Positions 23,571 through 33,885 of a stretch of 64,000 nucleotides of DNA are shown one piece after another. A program made the translations under genes and the position numbers. Position 1 is the first letter of the stretch. Each line of letters begins with the position of its first letter. This stretch comes from Malurus cyaneus samueli (lineage: Eukaryota > Chordata > Aves > Passeriformes > Maluridae): assembly GCA_009741485.1 (NCBI GenBank), contig VKON01004078.1, positions 1-64,000 on the forward strand, in the 5' to 3' direction. Under the pieces are notes generated by a model that saw only the letters and a program-made list of their open reading frames with translations, was not told the DNA's origin and did not search any database.

Positions 23571-23575
23571 CCCCA

Positions 23576-24112
23576 AGGTTAAATCTTGAGGCACACACCG
23601 GGTCTCCCTATCCTTCTGCATTACCCACCAAGTACACCCAGGTCCTTGGGCAAAGACAATCCCACAAATGGGTTTGCCTTTTCCCATGGGAAGAGAAATC
23701 TACACTGACTTCCCCAGCCACTTCCCTATGTGTAATGCAGGGACCTTGCACGTTTCCATTTAGGCAGTTGTTGCCTCTACCATGGTGAGGATATAACACT
23801 TGCCTTGGTGAGTTCATGACAATGGCCCAATGTAATCAGTTTGCCAGGCTTCACCTTACTGGAAACCACCCTCTATTCGTAAGAGACTTCACTCGTGTGT
23901 CTCACTTGATGGCAGCACATTTCACACTGGTGAATAACCTGTATAATGGCCTCCATGGTCAGGTCCACCCCTTGACCTTTCATTTTAACACAAATTTTCA
24001 ACTATCATTCTACTTAAAAACATGATTTAATACTTGTTTTGCCCATTATTTCTCCCAATTAGTATCCTTATCTCAAAGTACTTATGATTGCCTGCATTCT
24101 CCACCAAAAGAA
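23576..24112 (-). pseudogene. ERV integrase C-terminal remnant
   Basis: Minus-strand frames include DLTMEAIIQVIHQCE, the zinc-binding N-terminal side of integrase, and a terminal stretch ending RCVPQDLTLG just before LTR H. Stops and frameshifts are present. Part of the catalytic core is missing. It continues across LTR H into 22258-22631. Confidence 0.65.
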
Positions 24113-25176
24113 TGTCATGGTTTGGACACTGACCAAATGCCAGGCACCCACAACAGCTGCTCACTCTGTTCTCCCCTGCCACAGCTGAGTAGAGGAGAGA
24201 AAAAAAAAATAACCAACAAAGGGCTCATGAGTCAAGATAAGGAACTGGGAGGAAACACTCCAAGGGCAAAACAGACTCAGAGTTGCAAAGTGAATTTATT
24301 ACTAACAGAGTCAGAGGAGAATAATGAGAAATAAAGATAAGTCCTTAAAACACCATTCTCCACCCCAACCCCTCCTTCCCACCGACAGCACAGGGAGCAG
24401 GGTGGGGGGGTTGGTCAGTTCGGCACCGAGATCTGCTGCTGTTTAGGGAGAGGAGTCCTTCCCTTGCTGTGCCATGGGGTCCCCCCACGGGAGACAGTCC
24501 TCCATGAACTTCTCTGGCGTGAGTCCATCTCACGAGTAGCAGTTGTCCCAAAACTGCTGCAATGTGAGTCTCCTCCCACAGGCAGACAGTCCTCCCAAAA
24601 CTGCTGTGGCATGGGTCATTTGTCCATGGGGTGCAGTCCTCCAAGGACAGGCTGCTCCAGCCTGGAAGCAGGGGCCCTCTCTCTCCACTGGGTCTCCCAC
24701 TAGACCACAGCCTCCTCCAGGCATCCACCTGTTGCAGCATGGGCACCTCCCCCATGGTCTGCAAGTGGATCTCTGCATCCTGCATGGAACCCATGGGCTG
24801 CAGGGGGACAGGCTGCTCCACCATGGTCTTCACCACAGCCTGTAGAGGAATCCTGGCTCTGGCACCTGGAGCACTCCTCCCCCTCTTCTCCACTGACCTG
24901 GTGTTTCCATGTGTTTCCCTCACATGTTCTCATCTCCTCCTCTCTGGCTAGAAAGAACCGTGTGCCCCTTTTGTTTTGATTTCTTCTCAAATATGTCATC
25001 ACAGAGGCGTAACCAACCTCTAATCGGCCCAGGTTTGGCCAGCAGCATGTCCATCATCTTCCGAGCCATCAGAGATTGGCTCTGCTTGACATGGTGGAAG
25101 CTTCTAGCAGCTTCTCATAGGAGCCATCTTTGTGGACCCCCCACTACCAAAACCCAGGCCAAGCAAAATCAATACA
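24113..25176 (-). mobile_element. LTR family D, copy 3 (full length)
   Basis: The plus strand starts TGTCATGGTTTGGACACTG and ends ..AGCAAAATCAATACA (sense start TGTATTGATTTTGC); 1064 bp. No target duplication is obvious, so it may have recombined or be a 5' LTR whose provirus was deleted. The sense sequence just beyond it (TTTTGGTGGAGAATGCAGGC) resembles a leader. Confidence 0.75.
24345..24923 (-). CDS. U3-located ORF of LTR family D (longest copy, 192 codons)
   Basis: The frame begins 16 codons before APGARARIPLQAVVKTM and continues through SMQDAEIHLQ. The same short blocks in the same order appear in the frame at 8848-9342, while later parts drift in frame through indels. It lies between the LTR start and poly(A) region. 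No domain, signal peptide or clear membrane segment. It could be a genuine accessory frame or only GC-rich DNA. Confidence 0.25.
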   Translation of the reverse strand: MRETHGNTRSVEKRGRSAPGARARIPLQAVVKTMVEQPVPLQPMGSMQDAEIHLQTMGEVPMLQQVDAWRRLWSSGRPSGERGPLLPGWSSLSLEDCTPWTNDPCHSSFGRTVCLWEETHIAAVLGQLLLVRWTHAREVHGGLSPVGGPHGTAREGLLSLNSSRSRCRTDQPPHPAPCAVGGKEGLGWRMVF

Positions 25177-26033
25177 TTCTATTTCTTGCCTCTGTGAATC
25201 ACATGTTAAGAAGTATCATTAAAATCAACATTCAACATACAATCTTAACTTAAAACAACAACCAAACAAACAACTAAACTAAAAGACAGAAAGAAAAGTT
25301 TCCCACACCAATCCAGAAATAACATCATCCCAATACAGAACAGAGAGGACATATTACACAAAATCCACCCCTCCTTTCCTACTATTACTTCCTCTTCCTC
25401 TTCTTCTTCCTCCCTTACTAATCAGTGGAATGGGCCTGAAACTTGCCTTGTCCATTTTTTTGTTTTCACTGCTGGGGCAATTACTGTTGTTGTTGTGGTT
25501 TGAGTCTCTGCCTCAGCCATACTGTCCTCAAACACAGTTTAGGTTCCTGCCTCAACTACAGTCCTCTGAGAGTATTGAACAGAGGCTCGGTTTGTGTGAT
25601 ACTGCCACTGGTGCCCTGTCCTGGTAGCAATTGGTGCTTGTTGGTCTTCCACCTGTGGCAATCCTACAATGAAGGGATCCTTTGAGAGGCCAGGCAGGGT
25701 GGATAACTATTTGATCATCTCTGAGTTCACTGTAGCTATACCAAAAGCCTGTCACTACCCGTTTGGATCCTTGAAGTACCCTCTCCTGAGGTAGTCAATG
25801 CCAAGGATACAAGGGGCCTCTGGGCCTGTCACAATGGGTGCTTTTGCCATCTGTCTCCTGTTAAGCTCACCTCAGCCTCTCTTACAGACGACTCCTGACA
25901 TCCCCCTGTCACTCCAGAGATCCATATGGCTTCTGCACTCTTATGCCTTGATGGCATCAGTGCACACTGTGCTCTGGTGTCTACTAGAGCTTTATACTTC
26001 TGTGGATCCGATGTGCCAGGCCATTGAATCTGT
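25177..26033 (-). pseudogene. ERV protease and RT-linker remnant
   Basis: In minus-strand order, a protease-like segment (about 26030-25760) reads LVDTRAQCALMP at its active site: the catalytic D-T-G is altered to D-T-R (codons at 25973-25981), so it would be inactive. A protease C-terminal and linker segment follows to about 25440. The remainder to 25177 is AT-rich and unassigned. It parallels the intact-looking protease at 62959-63210. Confidence 0.7.
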
Positions 26034-26404
26034 TGCGGATAAGAAAAACCTTACAAAATGAGGGCCTTGTTACCCTCTGTAAAATCCTTGCTCACTCTGT
26101 TACTTTGGCTAACTGGAAAAGGATCTGGGAATGATTCAGCTAACTAGAGAGTGAAAAACAAGTTGCATAACCCTGGAAAACAAGTGGTAGAACCAGCGAG
26201 TTCTTACACCATGGTATATGGTAGTTGGTTATAACCAGCGTGTGTTTATATCGTGGGTTTTGGTGGTTGGCTAAAACACGTTTGTTGTGCTTCACAAGAA
26301 TGTAAACTTATAACAAACTAACTATTTAAGAACCCCAGGTTTTTGCAATAAATCGATTCTTCTTTACGACTGCTAAGGGGACTTCATGTCCTTGATCTGT
26401 TACA
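26034..26404 (+). mobile_element. LTR family E, copy 1
   Basis: It runs from TGCGGATAAGAAAAACC to ..TGATCTGTTACA, 371 bp, with GCAATAAATCG as the poly(A) signal and TATTTAAG upstream of it. A plausible primer binding site follows at 26407. The near-identical second copy is at 33520. Confidence 0.75.
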
Positions 26405-26406
26405 AA

Positions 26407-26424
26407 TGGCACCTGAACTTAGGG
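26407..26424 (+). other. Candidate primer binding site after LTR E copy 1
   Basis: TGGCACCTGAACTTAGGG lies two bases after the LTR end and has the TGG start of a retroviral primer binding site. It is nearest to the Lys-type TGGCGCC..GAAC pattern, with mismatches. The primer tRNA is not certain. Confidence 0.4.
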
Positions 26425-26708
26425 ATAGCAGACTGCAGAAAAAAGGCCTGTGACCTGTAACGGAACCTCACTGGACCAGGGAATGAATCGATCACCAACT
26501 TCAGTATAAGGACTCAAAACACAAGCATGCATCACTTTAAGGTGAGCAGCAGGGTAAATCGTGGGAGGAAAAATGTCCCTTGAGCCCAAACAGAAGCTCT
26601 TGCATTGACAGAATAGAGGACCCTCAGACCCCAATGACGACAGGGGACTTCCTTGGCAGACCATGATCCGGTGGAGGGCAAATTGCTGGCACAGCCTGTG
26701 ATAGATTG
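26425..26708 (+). other. Probable ERV leader downstream of LTR E
   Basis: Noncoding in the plus direction, no domain. Interpreted as 5' leader only by its place after the primer binding site. Confidence 0.3.
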
Positions 26709-27386
26709 TGTCCCAATAACCAATCAGAGACAGTATCCAATTAAGTATAAATTTAATTAATTAATTAAGCAAGCGGCATAGTGGTCAAAGCAGCGCTGGG
26801 TGGGCTGGGTAAGTCCGTACCTCCTCCGGCACTTGTCCCACGCCACCGCAATGACTGGAGTTGAAGTTCTTTCTCTTATACAGTTTCTGTTTCCGGGTTA
26901 CGTGACACTTCTGGAGATCGTACTGCATCTGCGCTGTGTTGTTGCTGGGGGGGGTTTCCTGCTGCATTCTGGTGGTCACTGGGGGAGTAGGCTCCCCTTC
27001 TTCCTTGCACGTCCGCAGCATCCTTTCTTATTCAAGGAGGTTTGTGCAGATTCCTAACAGGATATGTATATTTCTGTGCTGGCAGGTGTTTACAGGATGT
27101 ATGTATATTTCTGTGCTGGTAAGTCTTACAAAACAGGATATGTAAGTTTTCGCTGGATTTCATGAACCAAACTTTATTTATCACAAGCCTATAAGATTAG
27201 GACAGTGGTATTCGCGACTGAAAAAACAAGGCTTTGTGAGTATTGTGGAACCAGGAGTTTTCCCGGGGGCATCGGTGCAATATTCTCCACATTGGAGTGA
27301 CTTTCATTATTGGTTAAAGGACCCTGTAACTGCCTCGTCCTGGAGGCTGGTTGGCACTGCCGCTTCCCCCCCCCCCCTTCCCCGCA
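26709..27386 (-). mobile_element. Probable LTR on the minus strand, family I
   Basis: Plus TGTGTCCCAATAACCAATC is followed by a TTTAATTAATTAATTAA block that looks like an antisense poly(A)/R region, then a GC-richer U3-like part. The edges are uncertain; the right edge is placed at the next LTR terminus. Confidence 0.35.
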
Positions 27387-27875
27387 CTGTCGTGGTTTGA
27401 ACTCCCTTGAAACGAACAGCGGTGCACCGCTGCAGCGCAACGTGTCTGGGAAGGGCGAGAGCCCGGAGCCCCTCCCAAGCATCGTCCATCGCAGCAGCAT
27501 GGGGCTGCTACTCACTGTCCACTTGCAGCGCCCGCACATCTCGCAGCTCAGGCATAGTAACCCCCCCGGCGGCGGCCCCCCTTGTGGCTGCTCCACCAGC
27601 GCCGGCCTCCTCGGCCCCGCTCCCCCGGCAGCGGCTCACGACATCCCGGCCGGCCCTGAGGTCAATCCTCCTCCCAAGGAAATGTTTCTTTTTGACAGCG
27701 ATCCACACCCGGGTCGTCGTCTCAACCCTGGACCCATGAATCCGGGCCAGGTGGCAGATTTATGCCCTCCACAGAAGATGATGCTAGGGCATATCGTAAC
27801 CCCGTCTGTGCTGAACTCCAGCAAAGCCGCTCCTAGAGCCGCGCTCTGCCCAGAAGAAGCCGCCTGGGCCCGGCA
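27387..27875 (-). mobile_element. GC-rich block behind an LTR terminus
   Basis: It starts with the plus-strand terminus TGTCGTGGTTTGAACTCCC, as in LTR families B, D and F, then runs into about 470 bp of unusually GC- and CpG-rich DNA with long open frames (27310-27879 and 27407-27739, plus strand). It joins LTR D at about 27876. It could be a GC-rich LTR U3 or a captured promoter or exon; I cannot tell. Confidence 0.4.
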
Positions 27876-28790
27876 CTGACCAACCTGGGCCAATAAAGTA
27901 GTGTTACGCCTCTGTGAAAACATATTTAAGAAGAAATCAAACAAGGGCACACAGGTAGTTTTGCCATGGAGGGGCTGAGAAATATGTGAAGGATGAGGCA
28001 CCAAGGTCAGTGCAGGAGGGGAGGAGCTGCTCCAGGCGCCGGAGCTGGATTCCTTTGCGGCCGTGGTGATGACCATGGTGGAGCAGGCTGTCCTGCAGCC
28101 CTGGGGTCCACAGAGGGTGCAGGAGCCACCCGCAGCCCGTGGAGGAGGGAGGTCCCACGCCGAGTGGGCGACACGGAAGGGGGCTGTGTCCAGCAGGAGA
28201 CCATGGAGAGAGGCCTTGCCCGAGATGGAACAGCTGGCCTTCTGACTTGTACCCGGTGGACAAGAGAGCCCACGGTGCAACAGTTTTGGGATGACTGTCT
28301 GCCCGTTGGGGGGACTCACGCAGCAGCAGATGTGTGTGGCCTGCTGCTCGTGGAGTGAAGCCACGATGGAGAGGTTCATGAGAAAACTGTCTCCCGTGGG
28401 AGGACCCCACGGCATCGCAAGGGAAGGAATCTTCCTCCCTCAGCTGTCACAGAGGATCCGGTGATGAACTGACCATCCCCACACCCTGTTTCGTTCCTGC
28501 TGCTTGTGTTATGTGGAGGGGGGGAGGAGTGGGAGAGATCGGTGTCTTTGAGGGTTGTAATTTATTTCTCATTCTTCCTCCTCTGACTTGTTTAGTAATA
28601 AATTCACTTGATTATTTAAGTTGTGCCTGTTTTGGTCCATCAAGTGTTTCCTCCTTGTCCTTATCTCAACTCATGAACCTTTTTGTTAGTTTTTTTCCCC
28701 CTTCGCTCTTCTCACCCGGTGTTGGTGGTGGGGGAGAGCGAATGAGAGTGTTGTGGGTGCTTGGCTTTTGCCAGCATTCTTAACCACACA
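27876..28790 (+). mobile_element. LTR family D, copy 4 (5' end replaced)
   Basis: It aligns to 8735-9645 from ..CACTGACCAA.CTGGGCCAA to the end ..TTCTTAACCACACA. The first roughly 265 bp of the family are missing and replaced by the GC-rich block. The U3 ORF region is frameshifted here. Confidence 0.75.
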
Positions 28791-28799
28791 ATGTTTTAA

Positions 28800-29130
28800 T
28801 TTTACTCAGCGTAGAATGCAGTAGCCCCTGACAAATTCTATAGATCCCTCCTTGGAATATTTATGGTGATCACTAACTAGACAAAATGTTAAGCCATAGC
28901 AATTAACTTTAGAGCCTGATGTCAAAACATTGAATGATTTACATAAGTTACTGGGAGCAATTAACTGCATAAGGCCTATGCTAGGCTTAACCCCATGTAT
29001 GTTATCTGCTCAAGCAATTCAGGAATTGGAAATAATTAGCTCACAATTCTCTACTGTAAGACCATACAGAATAGTGCTGGCTTTACCTGTTTGCTTGTAC
29101 AGCTTTAATCGGACAATTTGAATGTGTCTG
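28800..29130 (+). pseudogene. Betaretrovirus-like (ERVK) pol fragment
   Basis: The frame at 28930-29120 reads NDLHKLLGAINCIRPMLGLT, the conserved RT connection stretch of ERVK-type pol. It is preceded by a matching weaker stretch. Only about 100 codons remain. This is a different retroviral class from the gag-pol element at 59721. Confidence 0.75.
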
Positions 29131-31185
29131 TTTTGCCGTGAAGGCACATGTGACAGCATTTCAAAGGATTACAGCTGTTCAGTGATTCAAGTGTACTTGT
29201 TCTTCCTTGACACTTATAGATTGCAGTTGAACTTAATATCAAAACAGGTTAAGTACAGTGATGGGCCAGATGAGTGACTAAATATGACATCATCTTACAG
29301 AACATCTCAAAGAAACTGCCCTTGTGGCTGCTTATATATATGCCTTAGTCTTATCCACCCACTGAACTCACAAAGTTACATGTGCAAAAATCTTGGCAGT
29401 ATTATATGATTATGTCCTTGACATTATGTCCTTAAGTATTTATATCTCAAATCTATTGTGATGATAATCACAGGATGCTGTCTTACCATCTGTGAACTCT
29501 GAGTTAGGCTGCACTTTGAAAAATCCTGGTAAACTTATGCTTATACCAGAAAGGTGCTGACTGTGAACAGGCATTTTCACTAATGTTTATAGTTACCATG
29601 AGCTGTTCTCAAAACTAAATTATGTAAAATCCTAGAGTTCCATGTTTCTGCTATTTAATTTACAACTCAGTGGTTTGCTTGCATATTGTTCATTGATCTT
29701 TCACTATTGTCTAACAAATTATCAGTAGCTCTCTTGTAATGATGTCAAATGAGTTAAAATTCTGCTGTATCTGAAACTTTTAAAGGAACACTCTCAACTT
29801 TGAATCTAGTTTTGTTAAATTTTTAAGGCTCAACCCTGTGCCCACTAAAAGATGTAAAGGCATCCAATAAAGTGACTACTTCATTGAATTCAAGGGGATT
29901 TTTTTCACAGGTATACCTTGAACAGACTCATGTCTGTTGCATCAAGTGTGAAAGTGCTGCAGCAAATTACAAGGAATGTTGTTCTCCCTTCTTAAGTATT
30001 TTAGATTTGTAGGTTAGGCCTGTAAGTGCGTTACTACTGTGTTATAGTAAATTCTATATTAATCAATTGCTAAATTGTTTAAGTTATCTATTATGTGCCG
30101 TTAAGTGTTAGTGCAGTTAAGGTAAAGTTTTGTTAAATTTAAGTGATGCTAAAGTTAAGGTCTGTTGCTTTTAAGATCTGTTAAGTTTAAGTTCAATTAC
30201 GGGTAAGTCTGTTAAATTTAAGTGTTGTTCAGTTTAATGTTTATTAATTTTAAGTTCTGGTCAGTTTACATTCTATTAAGATTAATTTCTGTTTAGTTTC
30301 AGTGATGTTAGCTTTAAGTTCTGTTAGGTTTACTTTCTGTTACGTTTAAATGATGTTAAGTTTGAGTGAAGTTAAGTTCTGTTGAAATATGCTCATTTAA
30401 ATTAAAAGATACACTCCTTTTGTTATATAGATAAGATGAAACCAACTGAAACAATTATGATGGAAAATTGGTGAGCAACTGTTTAAGAATGTGAGCTAAT
30501 AAGTTGTACAAAAATATGTGAAGATGCAGTTTATTAGATCCTTAATTTTATCAAAAATTCTATGGGTGTAAATGTTCTACATTGGTTAATTAAGATAATT
30601 ATTTGTAGCAATCTTTGCAGAATTGTCTTCCATAGGTAGCACAGAAGAATAAGTGATGATTCCAAATTATGGATATTATTAATTGAAAGATGCTTAGTGC
30701 TTTCTTTCTTGCTTTTATTTTGCTTTATTGTCATATATGCACAGATGTGTGGAAAATATAATCTCGGGGTTTCTTATTTTTAGAACTGTTACTGTTGCTG
30801 GATTAATAATTTTGAATATGTTGTTAATGTAATGACGTGAATTCACAGAGCTTTTTTAAAGGGTATTATCCATAAGATATTATTTGATGTTACACATATT
30901 CATTATTTTGGTTGTTTGCAGTTTGTTTATGGTACCATTGATTACTTAGCTAAAAATAAGTGACAAAGCCAGCTGCTTTAGAAACTTTCACATAACCGCA
31001 AGAAATGTATTATTTAAGAAAACTTTCACAATTTATATTAATAGAGGCATATTTGTAGGATATTTTAGGGAAACCCTTCCCAGTCGAGGCCTAGGCTCTG
31101 GCCAAGCCCTGGCCCTGGCTGGTTGGGAAGTGCCAACAGACCCAGGTGTTTCTGCCTACTAAAATGTTAATCAAGTCACTTTGAC
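29131..31185. other. AT-rich filler DNA, no gene supported
   Basis: Low-complexity, AT-rich, with a degenerate minisatellite at 30098-30385. It may cover the decayed remainder of the ERVK element between its pol (28800) and env (31186) scraps, but nothing recognisable remains. Confidence 0.5.
30098..30385. repeat. Degenerate minisatellite, GTTAAGTT-like units
   Basis: Roughly 10-11-bp steps of the type CTGTTAAGTTTAAGT are repeated with much variation across about 290 bp. Confidence 0.7.
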
Positions 31186-31518
31186 TTGCTGATTTGGGCT
31201 TATCAACGCTGGACCCCCTTTGGGGTAAACTTGGAAACCTTGCCCGGGAAAGGTTTTCTAGGACCTGCCTGTGAAATGGGATTCACCAGCCATTGGCAGA
31301 CTCTGGGTGAAGGTAAAGTGTTTAGGCAGTTGATGATGTATCTTCCTGATCACTATCCTTTCTCTTGTGTACTACTAATTACAGGTATTACCTTGCACAT
31401 AATGACCTTATTGCTTTGTTACCTGTATTGCTTTACTTTTGTGTTGATGTTCATGCTAAGACAAGCACATGTAATTAATAACAAAAAAGAGGGAGTATGG
31501 CCCCTCGAGAAAAATTAG
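31186..31518 (+). pseudogene. ERV env transmembrane C-terminal fragment
   Basis: The 110-codon frame ends with a long hydrophobic segment (about codons 63-95, containing LLLCYLYCFTFVLMF) and a short basic tail running over a polypurine tract (AAAAAAGAGGGA, 31483-31494). A membrane anchor followed by a polypurine tract is the usual end of a retroviral env next to its 3' LTR. The ectodomain part is not preserved. This placement fits the ERVK pol scrap at 28800. Confidence 0.5.
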
Positions 31519-32407
31519 CTAATGCAATATTTATATAAACTTTTCAAATGTAGATCATCAATTTCGATCCCCAGAAGAGCGATACTGCTCTGAAGGCTTG
31601 TGTGTGCAGAACCAATTTCTAAAAGTTTTATGTAAGGACCTACAATTGGATATGCAGTGGCAAGGCCCAGATGATTTCCTAACCTGAGGGAGAGGGTATG
31701 CATGTGTTCTGTTGTCAGCACGCCAAAGCAGTTACCTGCTCGCCTGGTAAAACTGTACCATGAGTCGGAAAGACCGGTCCAACAACCCCATACCCCAGCT
31801 AAAGACACGACACCAGCTATCAGCACGTGGGTAAACCCAGAGATAACATGGAGGATGTTGAAGCAAATGCAGCACTGACATCCCAATGTGCGGTGCAGAG
31901 GCAACACCAGCCCCAGAGAACACCATCTTGGCCTACCTAGCAGTAGTAGCTAGCAGAGATGAGGCCCAGTGAGAGGAAAAATGACCAAAGCACCATCCAG
32001 CCCTCATAGCTAAGGCAGGAGCAGGGGTAAGGCTGCCAGGAACATGGTTGTGCCTGGAAGCTTACAGAGGCAGCCTGCCAACAGAGACCTTGTGTCCCAC
32101 TGCATCCACCATGATATTTTTGTATTCCTGTTGACCTTCTTCAGTTATTCCCTGCTCCATGCTTCCAGAAAGACATTCTGTAATGTCAAAGTCAGCATTT
32201 CCAGCTAATAGGCTCCCTCCTGCCTAAACAGCACAGCCCCCGAGCTCCAGCCATATGAGCCACGAAACAGTAGCCACTTATTTCCAAGTGCAGAAGAAGC
32301 AGCTCTCTTCCTGGAGACACTGGACACTATATTTTTGTTTTCCTATGCTGTGGGTCTCTTTGTCAGTGGCATGGTTGTTTTTGATGGGTTTTTATTGATT
32401 GTGATAT
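31519..32407. other. Possible ERVK 3' LTR followed by unclassified DNA
   Basis: A 3' LTR would be expected from about 31497, but I cannot find its end. The rest contains no supported gene. Confidence 0.3.
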
Positions 32408-32412
32408 GTATC

Positions 32413-33390
32413 TGTCGTGGTTTGAACCCTGGCCAGATGCCAGACACGTACAATGTCCACAGCTGGGCAGAGAAGAGGAAAAAAAATAATTAACACAAGG
32501 ATTTATGAATTTGAGATAAGGAACTGGGAGAAAAAATGCTCCAAGGTCAAAACAGGCTTGAAGTTGCGAAGTAAATTTATTACTAAAACTGCCACACGCA
32601 AAAGGGAGGGGACAGACTAACAGAGTCAGAGAAAGGATCATGAGGAGAAAAATGCACTCTTAAAAAAACGTTTCTTTCCCCCCTCCACCCCCTCCTGCCT
32701 TCCCGCACGCAGCGGGGGCAGGATGTGGGAGTTTTCTGGTCAGTTCATCACCAGGGTCTTTTGTTCCGTTGCTTCCGAGGAGGGGTTATTCTCTTGCTCC
32801 GCCGTGCGGTCTCTCCCACGAATCAGACAGATCAAAACTGCTGATAGTGTGGGTCCGTCGTCGTCGACAGGATGCAGTCCTCCAAGTCCAGGCTGTTTCT
32901 GTCTCAGGAGCAAGGCCTTTCTCTCTCCATGGCTCTTCCACTGGAACACAGCCCCTTCCAGCCATCCCCCGTAGACTCCCATGGACTTCAGGGAGACAGC
33001 CTGCTTTACCATGGGTCATCACCACAGCTTGCAAAGGAATCCCAGCTTTGGCACCCGGAACATCTCCTCCCCTTTGTTCTCCACTGACCTTGGTGTTTCC
33101 ATTTTTTCTCCTCCCATCCTCCCCTTCTCTGGCTAATGGCAGCTGCAGCGTACTTTGTTTTGGATTTCTTCTTAAATATGTCATCACAGAGGCATAACCA
33201 GCATCTTCAATTGGCCCAGCTTGGCCAGCAGCATGTCCATCATCTCAGAGCCATCAGAGATTGGCTCTACAGCACAAGCGGGGGCGTAGGGGCTTTTGCT
33301 GGACATGATGAAGACTTACAGAAACTTCTCAGAGGAGCCATTTTGTGGTCCCCCCCACTACTAAAAACTGGGCCAGACCAAGCTACCACA
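32413..33390 (-). mobile_element. Solo LTR, family D, copy 5, with 5-bp target duplication
   Basis: The plus strand starts TGTCGTGGTTTGAACCCTGG and ends ..CAAGCTACCACA; 978 bp. GTATC flanks both sides (32408-32412 and 33391-33395). The U3 ORF region is present with a shortened frame on the minus strand (32786-33187). Confidence 0.9.
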
Positions 33391-33519
33391 GTATCCCATG
33401 TATTTTATCTTGTGTGCAACAGATGATCAATAGTAGTCTTGATAAGATAATGGCTTTACAGGTGCAGACTGTTTTGGCATTAGAGTACATGAGCCCTTCA
33501 CACAAAAATCCAAAGAAGG
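33391..33519 (+). other. Short frame resembling an env ectodomain scrap
   Basis: A plus-strand frame here includes INSSLDKIMALQVQTVLALE, which has the heptad-like look of an env helical region. It is too short to be sure. Confidence 0.2.
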
Positions 33520-33885
33520 TGGGTAAGAAAAACCTTACAAAATGAGGGCCTTGTTACCCTTGTAAAATCCTTGCTCACCTCTGTTACTTTGGCTAACTGG
33601 AAAAGGATTCTGGGAATGACTCAGCTAAACTAGAGGTGAAAAACAAGTTACATAACCCTGGAAAACAAGTGGTAGAACCAGCGAGTTCTTATACCATGGT
33701 ATATGGTAGTTGGTTATAACCGGCGTGTGTTTATATCGTGGGTTTTGGTGGTTGGCTAAAACACGTTTGTTGTGCTTCACAAGAATGTAAACTTATAACA
33801 AACTATTTAAGAACCCCAGGTTTTTGCAATAAATCGATTCTTCTTTACGACTGCTAAGGGGACTTCATGTCGTTCATCCGTTACA
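33520..33885 (+). mobile_element. LTR family E, copy 2
   Basis: TGGGTAAGAAAAACC to ..TTCATCCGTTACA, 366 bp, nearly the same as 26034-26404. No primer binding site follows; the next sequence is ERV gag on the opposite strand. Confidence 0.75.
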
